Shown here piece by piece: positions 1-8,116 of a DNA stretch of 64,000 nt. Every line of letters begins with the position of its first letter. Position 1 is the stretch's first letter. The stretch comes from Curtobacterium sp. MR_MD2014 (lineage in GTDB: Bacteria; Actinomycetota; Actinomycetes; Actinomycetales; Microbacteriaceae): the NCBI RefSeq assembly GCF_000772085.1, contig NZ_CP009755.1, positions 1,240,001 through 1,304,000 on the forward strand, given 5' to 3'. Position numbers and translations under genes: made by a program. The notes under the pieces were generated by a model, which was not told where the DNA came from, ran no database searches, and saw only the letters and a list, made by a program, of their open reading frames with translations.

Positions 1-1
1 G

Positions 2-370
2 CCGGACCACATGGTGCGCCGCGGGGACGGCTTCGCCGCAGCCGTGCGCGGCATCGTGCCGGACGGCGTCGACGCGCTCGCCGACGCCGCGGTGCAGCGG
101 GACGAGGTCGTCGACGCGGTGCGCGACGGCGGGTTCTTCGCGGACGTGCGGGGCTGGGAGGGCAACGGTGCTCGTGGGATCCGGTTCGAGCGGATCATGG
201 TCTTCTCCGAGTACACGTCGTTCGACCTGCTCGAGGAGCTGCGTCTGGCGGTGGAGGACGGGGTCCTCGTGCCGCGGGTCGCCGAGGTACTGCCCGCGTC
301 GCGTGCTGCGGAGGCGCACGAGCGGCTGGAAGCCGGCGGGACGCGGGGGCGGTTCGTGCTCACCTGGTGA
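2..370 (+). CDS. Zinc-binding/quinone oxidoreductase family protein, 3' end only
   Basis: This is the C-terminal part of a medium-chain dehydrogenase/reductase (MDR) protein whose beginning lies before the window. The frame is open from base 2 and ends in TGA. The last ~30 residues read VLPASRAAEAHERLEAGGTRGRFVLTW, typical of NADPH:quinone oxidoreductase-like MDR proteins, in which a helix precedes a final beta strand ending near '(G/R)-K/R-x-V-L'. The upstream stretch IMVFSEYTSFDLLEELRLAVEDG fits the usual 'L..l..lv.~G.l' segment. The cofactor site is not visible because it lies upstream, so substrate and activity cannot be judged. A strong hairpin follows 26 bases after the stop. Confidence 0.75.
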   Translation, partial: PDHMVRRGDGFAAAVRGIVPDGVDALADAAVQRDEVVDAVRDGGFFADVRGWEGNGARGIRFERIMVFSEYTSFDLLEELRLAVEDGVLVPRVAEVLPASRAAEAHERLEAGGTRGRFVLTW

Positions 371-396
371 GTGCGGGTCGCGGTCGCGACCGGATG

Positions 397-442
397 ACGG
401 ACGGGAGGCGCGGTGCCGGCTGGCACCGCGCCTCCCGTCCGT
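397..442. terminator. Perfect 21-bp hairpin, copy 1 of a recurring intergenic element
   Basis: Bases 397-417 pair perfectly with 422-442 around a 4-base loop. The core CGGACGGGAGGCGCGGT recurs at about 5504, 8443 and 12364 and in decayed form near 59251. It sits just after the MDR gene and has no strong T tract. It is probably a bidirectional terminator, but the conserved arm sequence is more than termination alone requires. Confidence 0.8.
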
Positions 443-504
443 TCTCCTCGCACCAGCTTGATATACCATGCGTGACCCGCGGTGTTCCGGTTGCTACGGT
501 GGCG

Positions 505-528
505 CTCCTGACGGGAACCCGTCAGGAG
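505..528 (+). promoter_or_regulatory. Perfect 24-bp dyad just upstream of the bacteriocin gene
   Basis: The arm CTCCTGACGGG (505-515) is followed by AA and its exact complement (518-528). It ends immediately before the GGAGGAGG-type ribosome binding site (about 529-539) of the gene starting at 545. A perfect symmetric site here suggests a repressor operator in the leader or a hairpin that blocks the ribosome binding site. Which of these it is cannot be told from sequence. Confidence 0.6.
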
Positions 529-544
529 TGGAGGAGGAGCAAGC

Positions 545-925
545 GTGGGGAAGAAGTTGATCTCGATCGCAGCCGCCGCGGTCGTCGTGGCCGCCATCGG
601 GCCGGTCGGAGCGACCGCGGCGGTGGCGGTGGCGTCGGACTCTCCGGCGTCGTCCGGACGGGTGGTCGAGGGAGGCGCGTCCGCTGACCGGGTCGGCGAG
701 ACCCGGAACGGGACGGCCTACCCGGAGGGCGGCACGTGGACCTACGGCGTGTGGAGCGGCGAGGTGCACTCGGTCTACCAGCACAACGGCTCTACGCACC
801 GTGCATCGGTGAAGTCGCACGGCGTCGTGACCCGATCGGCGTGGCAGCCACCGACGAAGGTCGCGTACGCCCACCGGCCGAAGGCGGTTTCCGGAAACCA
901 GGCGTTCTGGGCCCGCCGCGGATGA
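545..925 (+). CDS. Lactococcin 972 family bacteriocin precursor
   Basis: The 126-residue precursor starts at GTG with a strong purine-rich ribosome binding site. A Sec-type signal peptide (MGKK followed by an Ala/Val-rich core) spans about residues 1-30. The C-terminal half carries the lactococcin-972 pattern: G-G-T-W-x-Y-G near residue 63, then S-V-Y-x-H...T-H-x-A-S-V, then R-S-A-W...A-x-A. Family members bind lipid II and block septum formation in related bacteria. The next two genes, a large membrane protein and an ABC ATPase, are the usual partners and overlap in a single transcription unit. The stop overlaps the next start as ATGA. I am confident of the family; killing activity is inferred. 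Confidence 0.85.
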   Translation: MGKKLISIAAAAVVVAAIGPVGATAAVAVASDSPASSGRVVEGGASADRVGETRNGTAYPEGGTWTYGVWSGEVHSVYQHNGSTHRASVKSHGVVTRSAWQPPTKVAYAHRPKAVSGNQAFWARRG

Positions 926-2841
926 GGAACTTCGCGGCTGCCACCGTCCTGGCGGTGGCAGCCGTCCTCGCGCTGTCGGCAGTGCTCGCGGTGTCCGTCG
1001 TCGGCGAGGTCGAGGCACTCGGGCTCCTCGCCGGGCGGGCGACGCTCGAGCTCGCTGAGCTGCCGGTCGGCGAGACGAAGGTCGAACACATCCGGGACAT
1101 CACCGCTGCGGCTGAGCGTTCCGGGGTGCGAGTCTCGCTCCTGGTTCCGGATCGTGACGGACGGCCCGGGGTGTGGACCGCCTACACGTTCCGGGGGCCG
1201 GCAACGCAACCCGGGATCGGCGCGGCGATCAGCACACGGCCGATCGGTGACGGTGGCACGCTCGACCTGCTCGGTCCGATGGCGGTCGAGGGCGACGGAC
1301 GGTCGGTCCGACGGTTCACCGAGGAGCTGCGGCAGGCCGGGTACACGACGGTCGACACGACGCCCGCTCCGGTCGAGGCGCTCGTCGTGGTCCTGGCACG
1401 GCCGACCATCGCGCTCGTCGCGGTCGCCGTCCTGCTCGGACTGGGGATCGCGCTCGTCGCCGAGTCGAGACGCCGTGCCGGACGGCAGGACCTTCGCTTG
1501 CGAGCGGGCTGGTCCGGAGGGAGCGTGGCCTGCGCGGAAGCCCTGGACCTCGGTCGCCTGGCGGGCCCGGTGGCGACCGCAGCATGCGTCGGTCCGCCGG
1601 TGGCGCTCGCGGTGCACGGGGCCGGCGCTCCGGCGCTCCGGTTCACGACGGTCGTCGTCGTGGTGTGCGTCCTCGCGGCGTTGCTGGCCGCCCTCGTGCT
1701 GCACGTCGGCTGCGCCCTGCTGAGCGCTGCCGCGACCCACCGCGCTGCGGAGGCTCGATGGCCGATGGTCCTCGTCGCCGCCGCCGGCATCTCACTCGTC
1801 ATCGTGGCCGTCGCCGACGTGCAGTGCCTGCAGGACCGTCAGCGGACCACCGCCGAGGCCGAACGGATCCTGGTCGCCGAAGCTGCACACGGGGACGACG
1901 TCGTGCTCGGGACAGCGTCGACGACCCTCGAGCAGGACCAGGCGTTGGGTGCCATCGCGACCGGAGCACTCGCGCGAGGGGACGCCAGCATGGCCTACTC
2001 CTCCTTCACGGATCGGTTCACACTGGTCGGCGACGCCAGCGCGTCCCTGCGTGCACTCGTGCCGGGCGGCCTCCCTCCGCACGGGCAACCACTCCTGCTC
2101 GTACCCGATGCCCTCGCCGGCGAGAGCGACGCGCTCCGCGATGCGGCAGCGGCGGACATCGCGACCGGTTGGCAGGTGGAAGGACGTCAGCCTCCGCGAT
2201 CACTCGACATCCATACCCGACGGGTGCGCTCGACCGCAGCCGTCTCCGAGTCCGCGATCCTCTGGACGAACGGGATCGAACCGCTGCTGCCGACGTGGCC
2301 GGACATCCCCGTGTTGGTCGTTCCCGACCCGAAGGACCTCGCACCGAACCAGGTCGGGACCGGCGTCGCGAACGGCGAGGTGCGCTTCGCCGACCGTGCG
2401 GCTCTCGAACGCCAGCTGCGGGCTGCCGGGCTCGCGGACATCGTCCTGCAGGTCGACCGCGTGGGGGCCCGCGTGGAACGGCAACTCGGAGAACTCCGGA
2501 CCGAGCGCCTCACGCTGCTGCTGGCCGTCGGTGCTGCGTTGTCGGCCCTCGTGCTCGCAGCGATCTCGCTCGTGGGTGAACACCGCGTCCGCACTGCTCG
2601 ACTCGGGCGCGTGCAGTACCTGGTCGGACGGCACCCGCTGGTCCGGCACCGGTGGTTCCTCGTCGGCGCGAGCGGCACAGCCCTGACCACCGCCGCGGTG
2701 ACGAGTGCGTTGTCCGGAGCTCGTGGGGACGTGATCCTCACCGCAGGCGTCGCCAGCGGCGCGGGCGCCCTCGTGTTGCTCGGCGTCGTGTCCGCCGTGA
2801 TCCCGACGCGTGGAGCGGACGAGTGGAGGAAGACATGGTGA
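922..2841 (+). CDS. Bacteriocin-associated integral membrane protein (DUF1430-type)
   Basis: The 639-residue protein starts at ATG 922, overlapping the bacteriocin stop by ATGA; earlier in-frame starts would run through the bacteriocin gene. It has one N-terminal membrane segment, an extracellular domain, hydrophobic segments around residues 155-180 and 220-300, a long second extracytoplasmic domain (about 330-530), and three C-terminal segments. This FtsX/MacB-like layout matches the membrane protein that accompanies lactococcin 972-type peptides and is thought to serve export or producer immunity with the ATPase encoded next. The assignment rests on layout and neighbours more than on motifs. 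Confidence 0.75.
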   Translation: MRNFAAATVLAVAAVLALSAVLAVSVVGEVEALGLLAGRATLELAELPVGETKVEHIRDITAAAERSGVRVSLLVPDRDGRPGVWTAYTFRGPATQPGIGAAISTRPIGDGGTLDLLGPMAVEGDGRSVRRFTEELRQAGYTTVDTTPAPVEALVVVLARPTIALVAVAVLLGLGIALVAESRRRAGRQDLRLRAGWSGGSVACAEALDLGRLAGPVATAACVGPPVALAVHGAGAPALRFTTVVVVVCVLAALLAALVLHVGCALLSAAATHRAAEARWPMVLVAAAGISLVIVAVADVQCLQDRQRTTAEAERILVAEAAHGDDVVLGTASTTLEQDQALGAIATGALARGDASMAYSSFTDRFTLVGDASASLRALVPGGLPPHGQPLLLVPDALAGESDALRDAAAADIATGWQVEGRQPPRSLDIHTRRVRSTAAVSESAILWTNGIEPLLPTWPDIPVLVVPDPKDLAPNQVGTGVANGEVRFADRAALERQLRAAGLADIVLQVDRVGARVERQLGELRTERLTLLLAVGAALSALVLAAISLVGEHRVRTARLGRVQYLVGRHPLVRHRWFLVGASGTALTTAAVTSALSGARGDVILTAGVASGAGALVLLGVVSAVIPTRGADEWRKTW

Positions 2842-3479
2842 TCGGAGCGCCGGTGCTCGAAGTCGACGGACTGGGGTTCGACATCGGGCCCCGGAGGTTG
2901 TGGGACGAGCTGTCCCTGTCCGTCCGACCGGGGGACGCCGTCGCAGTCCTCGGGCCGTCGGGGCAGGGGAAGACGACGCTGCTCCGCTGTCTCGGCGGGC
3001 TGCAGACCCCGACGCGAGGGGCTGTCCGGTTGCGGGGCGAGGACGTGCACCGGAGTGTTCGTCGCGCCCGGCGGCTGATGCGGCGGGACCGCGTCGGGTT
3101 CGTCGTGCAGGACCACGCGGTCGTGCCGCAGTGGACGATCGAGCAGAACCTCGGCGTCGTGCGGCCGACCGGTGTCCCTCGGCGTGAGCGCGACGAGCGG
3201 ATCCAGGAGGCGGCGAACGCGGTGGGGCTCGGGGGTCGCCTCCGGATTCGGGCTGGGTTCCTCAGCGGCGGGGAGCAGCAGCGGGTCGCCGTCGCTCGTG
3301 TGCTCGTACAACGGCCGGTGCTGGTGCTCGCGGACGAGCCGACGGCCTCGCTCGACGAGATGAGCGCGGCGCTGGTGCGGGACGGACTCGAGCAGCTCCG
3401 GAGCGCGGGGAGCGCGATCGTGGTGGCGACGCACGATGCCACGCTGCAGGAGTGGGCAGGCGGTCAGATCGCCCTCTGA
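2835..3479 (+). CDS. ABC transporter ATP-binding protein of the bacteriocin cluster
   Basis: The 214-residue ATPase has Walker A GPSGQGKTT, signature LSGGEQQR, Walker B VLVLADEP and the switch histidine in VVATHD. I chose ATG 2835, which overlaps the upstream gene by 7 bases; longer readings lie inside that gene. The family matches the MacB/LolD-like ATPases that pair with lactococcin-972 membrane proteins. It probably powers the upstream membrane protein for export of, or immunity to, the peptide. There is no fused membrane domain. It is the last gene of the three-gene cluster; the vsr gene faces it from the other strand 37 bases later. Confidence 0.9.
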   Translation: MVIGAPVLEVDGLGFDIGPRRLWDELSLSVRPGDAVAVLGPSGQGKTTLLRCLGGLQTPTRGAVRLRGEDVHRSVRRARRLMRRDRVGFVVQDHAVVPQWTIEQNLGVVRPTGVPRRERDERIQEAANAVGLGGRLRIRAGFLSGGEQQRVAVARVLVQRPVLVLADEPTASLDEMSAALVRDGLEQLRSAGSAIVVATHDATLQEWAGGQIAL

Positions 3480-3516
3480 CGCCCGTTGGTCGGAGCACAG
3501 CCACCCGTCACTCTCG

Positions 3517-3960
3517 TCACCGCCCTTCCGGTCGGCCGACGATGGCGGCCCAGCGGTCGAGCTCGTCCTCGACGCGATCTGCGACCGCTGCGGGATCGTC
3601 GTGCTCCCACGAGCGGAGGACCCGCCAGCCCTCGGTCGTCAGGATCGCCTGGTTCCGGGCGTCGCGCTCCCGGTTCGCCAGCAGCTTCCGGCGCCACAGC
3701 TCGGCGTTCGCCTTCGGCAGGTGCGTGTGCTCCTCGCAGTGGTGCCAGAAGCAGCCGTCGACGAAGACCGCGATCCGGGCGCGTGGGAACACGAGGTCCG
3801 GGCGGACACGGCACCGGCGGCTCACCTGCCGGTCGACGAAGAACCGACGGCCCCGGCGGTGCAGCTCCCGACGCAGTGCGAGCTCGGGTGCCGTGTCACG
3901 CCTGCCGAAGCGGGCCATGTGGCGACGGCGTGCGTCGTCGGCTTCCCACTGTTCCACCAC
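3517..3960 (-). CDS. vsr: Very short patch repair endonuclease (Vsr)
   Basis: The 147-residue protein is a full-length Vsr. It contains the N-terminal R-R-D-T-x-P-E-x-x-x-R helix, R-P-D-L-V-F-P-R-x-R-I-A-V-F-V-D-G-C-F-W-H and the following H-C-x-x-H cluster. These are the catalytic aspartate/histidine and zinc-binding features of the family. Vsr nicks at T:G mismatches created by deamination of 5-methylcytosine, usually beside a cytosine-5 methyltransferase gene. No such methyltransferase is present in this window, so this copy is solitary here. It converges on the bacteriocin cluster. Confidence 0.92.
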   Translation of the reverse strand: MVEQWEADDARRRHMARFGRRDTAPELALRRELHRRGRRFFVDRQVSRRCRVRPDLVFPRARIAVFVDGCFWHHCEEHTHLPKANAELWRRKLLANRERDARNQAILTTEGWRVLRSWEHDDPAAVADRVEDELDRWAAIVGRPEGR

Positions 3961-4060
3961 TCGAGCCTGTCGTGCCGAGGCATGATCGTGGTCGCGGACG
4001 ACGACGATGTGGGGGAGGTGTGCCGCTTGCCGGCTGTGCAGGAACGGCCGAGGCCGCTGC

Positions 4061-4582
4061 TCACTCGGGTAGCCCGAGCCGCTCGCACTCCGCCCACTGC
4101 TCGGGCCGCCGCTCCGCCAACCACGCCGTGAACTCGTCGTACCCGCGGAAGTTCGTGAAGACCGTGAACTGCTTCTTCTTGCGGTCGTTCCACGCGGTCA
4201 GGCTGACGAAGGTCGGCCCACCGCCGGCCGACTGCGTCCCGTACCGGAGCACGTGGATGTCGTCGACCTCGCGACGACGAGCCTTCCAGAACCCGAACTT
4301 CTCGAGGTAGTGCCGGTCGAACACGGTCACGCGTCCGGCTGCCAGTGCGAGACCGATCAGGAGGAACAAGGCGCCCACCAGGCCGATCAGCACGAACGCG
4401 GTGCTGTCCGCGCCCGAGACGACCAACTGCTCGATCACGGTTCCGAGCAGCCCGAAGACGACTGCGGCTCCGCCGAGCACGATGAGGATCTGCTGGGGGA
4501 ACCTCGGCCGCTGGACGACGAACAGCGGCTCGCCGTCCGCCTTCGCCTCCGTGCCACCCCACGTGTTGATGCTGTCGCTCAT
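4061..4582 (-). CDS. Small membrane protein, PH-like cytoplasmic domain, function unknown
   Basis: The 173-residue protein starts at ATG 4582, preceded by a GGAGGGGG ribosome binding site; a longer reading to 4660 lacks one. Two adjacent hydrophobic segments (about residues 32-55 and 62-85) are followed by a soluble part with 'VTVFDRHYLEKFGFWKARRREVDDIHVLRYG', shortened here in meaning to a bacterial PH-like beta pattern. The C-terminus has W-N-D-R-K-K-K-Q-F-T-V-F. I do not recognise a named family. The neighbouring gene (4633-5385) on the same strand uses a very similar GGGGGAACG leader and encodes another membrane protein. Confidence 0.65.
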   Translation of the reverse strand: MSDSINTWGGTEAKADGEPLFVVQRPRFPQQILIVLGGAAVVFGLLGTVIEQLVVSGADSTAFVLIGLVGALFLLIGLALAAGRVTVFDRHYLEKFGFWKARRREVDDIHVLRYGTQSAGGGPTFVSLTAWNDRKKKQFTVFTNFRGYDEFTAWLAERRPEQWAECERLGLPE

Positions 4583-4632
4583 CGTTCCCCCTCCGAGGGC
4601 CACCGTACCGAACGGGTCCTCCGCTCGCCCCC

Positions 4633-5385
4633 TCAGTCCTCCGGGATAGTCCGGACCCACTGCTCGAAGGCGAGCGCGTCCTCGTTGCTGAACACGGCGG
4701 ACGGCCGGGCGTCCTGTCGGCCGGTGAAGAGGAACAGCGTCCCGTCTGCCAGCCCCGGCGTCGCATCGTCGAGCACGGACGACCTCGGCGCCACACCCTT
4801 GCGCGAGAGGAACGTCAGCTGTTCCCCGTTCGCGGACTCCGCGATGCCGGTCTCGCCGTCGAAGAACGCTGCGAGGTCCATCACGAGGAAGACGGTGCTG
4901 CCGTCCTGTGTGGTCACGAGGACGGCTGGCTTCGCGTGCGGCTGCCCGAAGGGGCGCTCAGTCACCGCCGCGGTGACGCCGGAGCCGGACCAGGGGCGGA
5001 CCTGGTCGAGGGGGAGCTTCGCGACCGCGGACGGTGCGGCACGCTTCGCTGGGTGGACGGCCTCGATGAGCAGCGCCCCGACGAGGACGGCGAGGAACCA
5101 TGCCGGCGCGGAGAACGTCTTGCTCGCGAGCAGGACGAAGAAGACGCCGAGGAATCCGACCCACACCAGGTTGGGCCACCACCCGGAGCCGCGACGCTGA
5201 CCGATCGGCCACACGACACTTCCGTACGCCAGCCCGACGAGCGTCGGCACCCAGAACGCAGACGGCCGGATCGTGCCGGTGTGGAAGTGCAACCAGACCG
5301 AGACGGCCGCGGCGATGAGCGCGAGGACGGCGAGCACGATGCGTCCGCCGCGCCGGTCTCGCTCGCGGGTGCTGAGCGTGGTCAT
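4633..5385 (-). CDS. Hypothetical membrane protein with C-terminal soluble domain
   Basis: The 250-residue protein starts at ATG 5385 behind the leader GAGGGGGAACGAC. A possible extension to 5766 is antisense to the DUF1653 gene and is rejected. Four hydrophobic segments lie within about residues 15-135, followed by a soluble domain with a V-L-V-T-T-Q-D-G-S-T-V-F-L-V-M-D-L pattern. The last gene-specific stretch is A-F-E-Q-W-V-R-T-I-P-E-D. I know no family for it. It is 50 bases upstream of another membrane protein gene on the same strand and probably cotranscribed. Confidence 0.65.
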   Translation of the reverse strand: MTTLSTRERDRRGGRIVLAVLALIAAAVSVWLHFHTGTIRPSAFWVPTLVGLAYGSVVWPIGQRRGSGWWPNLVWVGFLGVFFVLLASKTFSAPAWFLAVLVGALLIEAVHPAKRAAPSAVAKLPLDQVRPWSGSGVTAAVTERPFGQPHAKPAVLVTTQDGSTVFLVMDLAAFFDGETGIAESANGEQLTFLSRKGVAPRSSVLDDATPGLADGTLFLFTGRQDARPSAVFSNEDALAFEQWVRTIPED

Positions 5386-5503
5386 GTCGTTCCCCCTCGT
5401 GCGGTTGAGCTGCGGCGCGCAGCGCCCGCCGTTGTTCCCCCTGGTGTGTCCAGTCAAGCAGGACCGGCGGTGCTGGTCTGTCGGATCGGACGTGACCGGG
5501 TGG

Positions 5504-5547
5504 CGGACGGGAGGCGCGGTGGCGGACTGCTGTGTGCCTCCCGTCCG
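5504..5547. terminator. Recurring hairpin element, copy 2
   Basis: 12-base arms CGGACGGGAGGC (5504-5515) and 5536-5547 flank a 20-base interior that keeps the CGCGGT of the left arm. It lies between divergent genes, so simple termination does not explain its position well. Confidence 0.65.
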
Positions 5548-5599
5548 ACGGGTGGTCACCCCTCGACGGCTGGCGGCGCCCGCGAGGAGCCCTACGATC

Positions 5600-5821
5600 G
5601 TGCGGGTGAGCAGCGACGTGATGCCTGGGCGGTACCGGCACTTCAAGGGCGGGGAGTACGAGGTGGTCCTCGTGGCGAGGGACGTCGAGACCGAGGAGCC
5701 GGTCGTCGTGTACCAGGCGCTGTACGGGGAGCAGGGGCACTGGGTGCGGTCGCTTGCCGAATTCACGGCGCACGTGTCGCGGGACGGGTACGAGGGGCCG
5801 AGGTTCGTCCGCCACGGCTGA
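5600..5821 (+). CDS. DUF1653 domain protein
   Basis: The roughly 73-residue protein contains the DUF1653 signature: P-G-x-Y-x-H-F-K-G-x-x-Y-E-V near the start, then A-R-D-V-E-T-E-E-P-V-V-V-Y-Q-A-L-Y and L-A-E-F...R-F-x-x, a complete single-domain match. The start is uncertain: GTG 5600 sits 10 bases after GAGGAG, and GTG 5606 or ATG 5621 are alternatives. The biochemical function of DUF1653 proteins is unknown to me. It stands alone between the hairpin at 5504 and a convergent lipoprotein gene. Confidence 0.75.
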   Translation: MRVSSDVMPGRYRHFKGGEYEVVLVARDVETEEPVVVYQALYGEQGHWVRSLAEFTAHVSRDGYEGPRFVRHG

Positions 5822-5861
5822 GCGTGGGTCGCCCGTCAGGACGAGTGCGCCGGTGCAGGGC

Positions 5862-6374
5862 TCACCCGAAGTCGCTGGCATTGCCGTCGGCGCAGTCCGA
5901 CGAGAGCTGGAGGACGGTGTTCAGGGCGCTGGAGCCCAACCCGATCTTCGGGCGTCCGTCGCCGTCGGCGCCGAGGTAGTGCAGGGGTCGGCCGTCGTTC
6001 AGCGAGGTCGTGGTCCGGTGCGTGGAGTAGCCGTTCTCCTTGAGCACGGCCTCGGCGCGGTCGATGTAGGCCTGCGGGTCGGAGGGTGACTTGCCTTCGA
6101 CCGACCAGCTGAACTGCACTCCTTCGTCGGAGCGTGGTCCGCACTCGGTCGCGGTCGGCTGCCGCAGCTCCGGTAGGGCCGCTTCATCCAGTGCGCGGAG
6201 CTTCTCGACGATCGTCAGGCTCTCGCTACGAACTTCGTCCGGGGTCATGCGCGATTCCGATCGAGTGATTGTCGGTGTGGTCTGTGGAGTTCCTGGCTGG
6301 CCCGCGCAGCCGCCCGTGAGAAGCGCAGCGGCGACGACGAGTGCCGTCGCTCCGTGTCTCTGGAGAGCGTTCAT
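5862..6374 (-). CDS. Lipoprotein, third gene of a DUF1023/WXG-like operon
   Basis: The 170-residue protein has a signal peptide ending in the lipobox L-T-G-G-C (Cys23), followed by a Thr/Ser/Pro-rich linker and a small soluble domain with an H-R-T-T-T-S-L-N-D-G-R-P centre. Its ATG overlaps the stop of the hydrolase gene as ATGA, so translation is coupled. No enzymatic motif is visible. As a surface lipoprotein made with a secreted-type hydrolase it could be an immunity or docking protein; this is inference from operon position only. Confidence 0.7.
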   Translation of the reverse strand: MNALQRHGATALVVAAALLTGGCAGQPGTPQTTPTITRSESRMTPDEVRSESLTIVEKLRALDEAALPELRQPTATECGPRSDEGVQFSWSVEGKSPSDPQAYIDRAEAVLKENGYSTHRTTTSLNDGRPLHYLGADGDGRPKIGLGSSALNTVLQLSSDCADGNASDFG

Positions 6375-8116
6375 CGAGTTGTGGCCTCCGCCGTGCTCAG
6401 GAGTGACTTCGTGCCTTCATCGAAGTATCCCCATTTGTCTCGGTTCTCGTCGTCATCGTGCCGCAGCGGATCATGAGCGTTGACGCCCTTGTTCCCGCTG
6501 CCAGGACCCACATCGAGGTGCTCGGCGCCGAAGCCGAACGAGTCAGGGTCGTTCCGACCACTTCCGATGCGCCCACCCGGAGCGACCCATTCGTCGCCGG
6601 TGCCCGCGTACACGTGGTCAGCGTGCAGCGAAGCAGCATTCGGGACGTCGATGGGGATGCCCGCAGAGCCGAGAGCAACGTAGCTGTTCACGCCGAGGTC
6701 TGGCGATTGGCTGACGGCTATGCTGCTCATCGTCGTTCCGTAAGAGTGCGCGACGACGTTGAGTTTCGTGTCCGGACCAACCGAGGCGCGGTAGCCCTCC
6801 AGTTCGGCGCTGAGCAGCGGAGCGCCCTTGTGCGCCTTGCCGTCGTACAGGACCGAGGGGTCGCCGCCCGCGATCGGTCCGGGCGTCTCGTATCCGATCC
6901 ATGCGACGACCGCGGTGTCGTCCGTCGTGAAGAGGGACTGCGCATTCCGGAGGTTCGCCGCAGCGAGGAGGAGCCGCGTGGAGTCCTGCAGGGTCGTCCC
7001 CATCCCGGGCACGACGTACGTGGCGTTCGCTGCGGTATCGAGATCGCCGATGCTTATCGCGCCGAGTGGGGGAGGACCCAGCGTGAGGGACGTGAGCTGA
7101 CGGACGCCCTCCCGGTTGAGGTCGTAGTGCTTCCTGCGACCCGCGTCGAAGTTCTGCAACTGGTCGCGGTACTTCGTGGCGTCAGCCAGCTGCGCCTCCA
7201 GGGCAGGAGACCATCCGGGTCCGTTGCGCTGCGCTTCCAGTGCCTGCACTCGCTGCTTCGCGTCGGCGAGCGCAGACTTCAGCGTGATCCTGTTCGCGGA
7301 GTCACGCGCCCAGTAGGCGACGCCGTTGAGGTTGCCGACCACAACAGGGAAGGCCGCGATGAACGCCTCCTGGACGGCCGAGTGCGCATCCCGCGAGCCT
7401 TTCCCGTCGTCGCCGCCGAGCCCGGACCACCAATCTGCTACTGCCTTCGGATCGAGGACCTTGCGAAGCCGGTCAGCGAGTGCAGTGTTGCCGGCGAACG
7501 CGGCGATCTCCTCGGGTCCCAAGCCGCTGAGAAAGGCGAGCAGCTGCTCGTCGGTCATCCCCGTGATCGCGGCAGCACTCGTCGCGAACGCGCCGATCAC
7601 CTCGGACTCACCGAGCTTCGACGCGGCCTCCGCATCAGCCGCCCGGCGGCGAACGACGAGGTCCTGCCACGACTGTTCGAGCGCAACTTTCGACACCTGC
7701 AGTCCGGCTGCCACCGCGGAAAGACCGAGCATGCGGACCGAGGCGTCATCGGCGTCCGACTCCCGCAACTTCTCGACCGCCCGGGCATTCGCACTCAGGT
7801 CGTCGTGGTTCCGGTCCTGAGCCGCCTTGATCGATTGGGCTTCAGACTGGATCTGCTCGATCCTCGTCGCGTAGGCGATCAGGACTGTGGCAGCTCGATC
7901 GACATGGCTGGCGATGCGCTCGCCGCCGGCGCCGACTTCGACTGCTGCGGCGATGAACGACGTCTTGTTCTTCGCTTTCCACTCGCCGTCAGTGATGACC
8001 GCCGCCTGCTGGCGCACCTCATTCGAGGCTGAGCGGATCCCCGACGATCGCTGTTGAAGACGCAGTGCGACGGAACGAATGGACCGTGGATCGCCAGCGG
8101 TCGGATCTGCGATCAC
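6371..8116 (-). CDS. Alpha/beta hydrolase (DUF1023) with helical WXG/LXG-like N-terminus
   Basis: The 581-residue protein starts at GTG 8116, which overlaps the upstream stop as GTGA. About residues 1-200 are helical and Ala/Gln-rich with a W-K (E-W-K-A-K-N-K) near residue 47, like the WXG100/LXG modules of type VII substrates. The C-terminal part is a DUF1023 hydrolase: V-A-W-I-G-Y-E-T-P, the nucleophile elbow A-H-S-Y-G-T-T near residue 457, and a late D-P-L-R-H histidine. There is no cleavable signal. The family is typical of proteins exported by ESX-like systems in Actinobacteria. The substrate is unknown; a toxic or envelope-modifying role is possible. Confidence 0.8.
   Translation of the reverse strand: MIADPTAGDPRSIRSVALRLQQRSSGIRSASNEVRQQAAVITDGEWKAKNKTSFIAAAVEVGAGGERIASHVDRAATVLIAYATRIEQIQSEAQSIKAAQDRNHDDLSANARAVEKLRESDADDASVRMLGLSAVAAGLQVSKVALEQSWQDLVVRRRAADAEAASKLGESEVIGAFATSAAAITGMTDEQLLAFLSGLGPEEIAAFAGNTALADRLRKVLDPKAVADWWSGLGGDDGKGSRDAHSAVQEAFIAAFPVVVGNLNGVAYWARDSANRITLKSALADAKQRVQALEAQRNGPGWSPALEAQLADATKYRDQLQNFDAGRRKHYDLNREGVRQLTSLTLGPPPLGAISIGDLDTAANATYVVPGMGTTLQDSTRLLLAAANLRNAQSLFTTDDTAVVAWIGYETPGPIAGGDPSVLYDGKAHKGAPLLSAELEGYRASVGPDTKLNVVAHSYGTTMSSIAVSQSPDLGVNSYVALGSAGIPIDVPNAASLHADHVYAGTGDEWVAPGGRIGSGRNDPDSFGFGAEHLDVGPGSGNKGVNAHDPLRHDDDENRDKWGYFDEGTKSLLSTAEATTR

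Noticed and set aside
736..921. N-terminal extension of the bacteriocin membrane protein
   Set aside because: It would run antiphase through the bacteriocin gene; ATG 922 with an ATGA overlap and a following hydrophobic segment is the sensible start.
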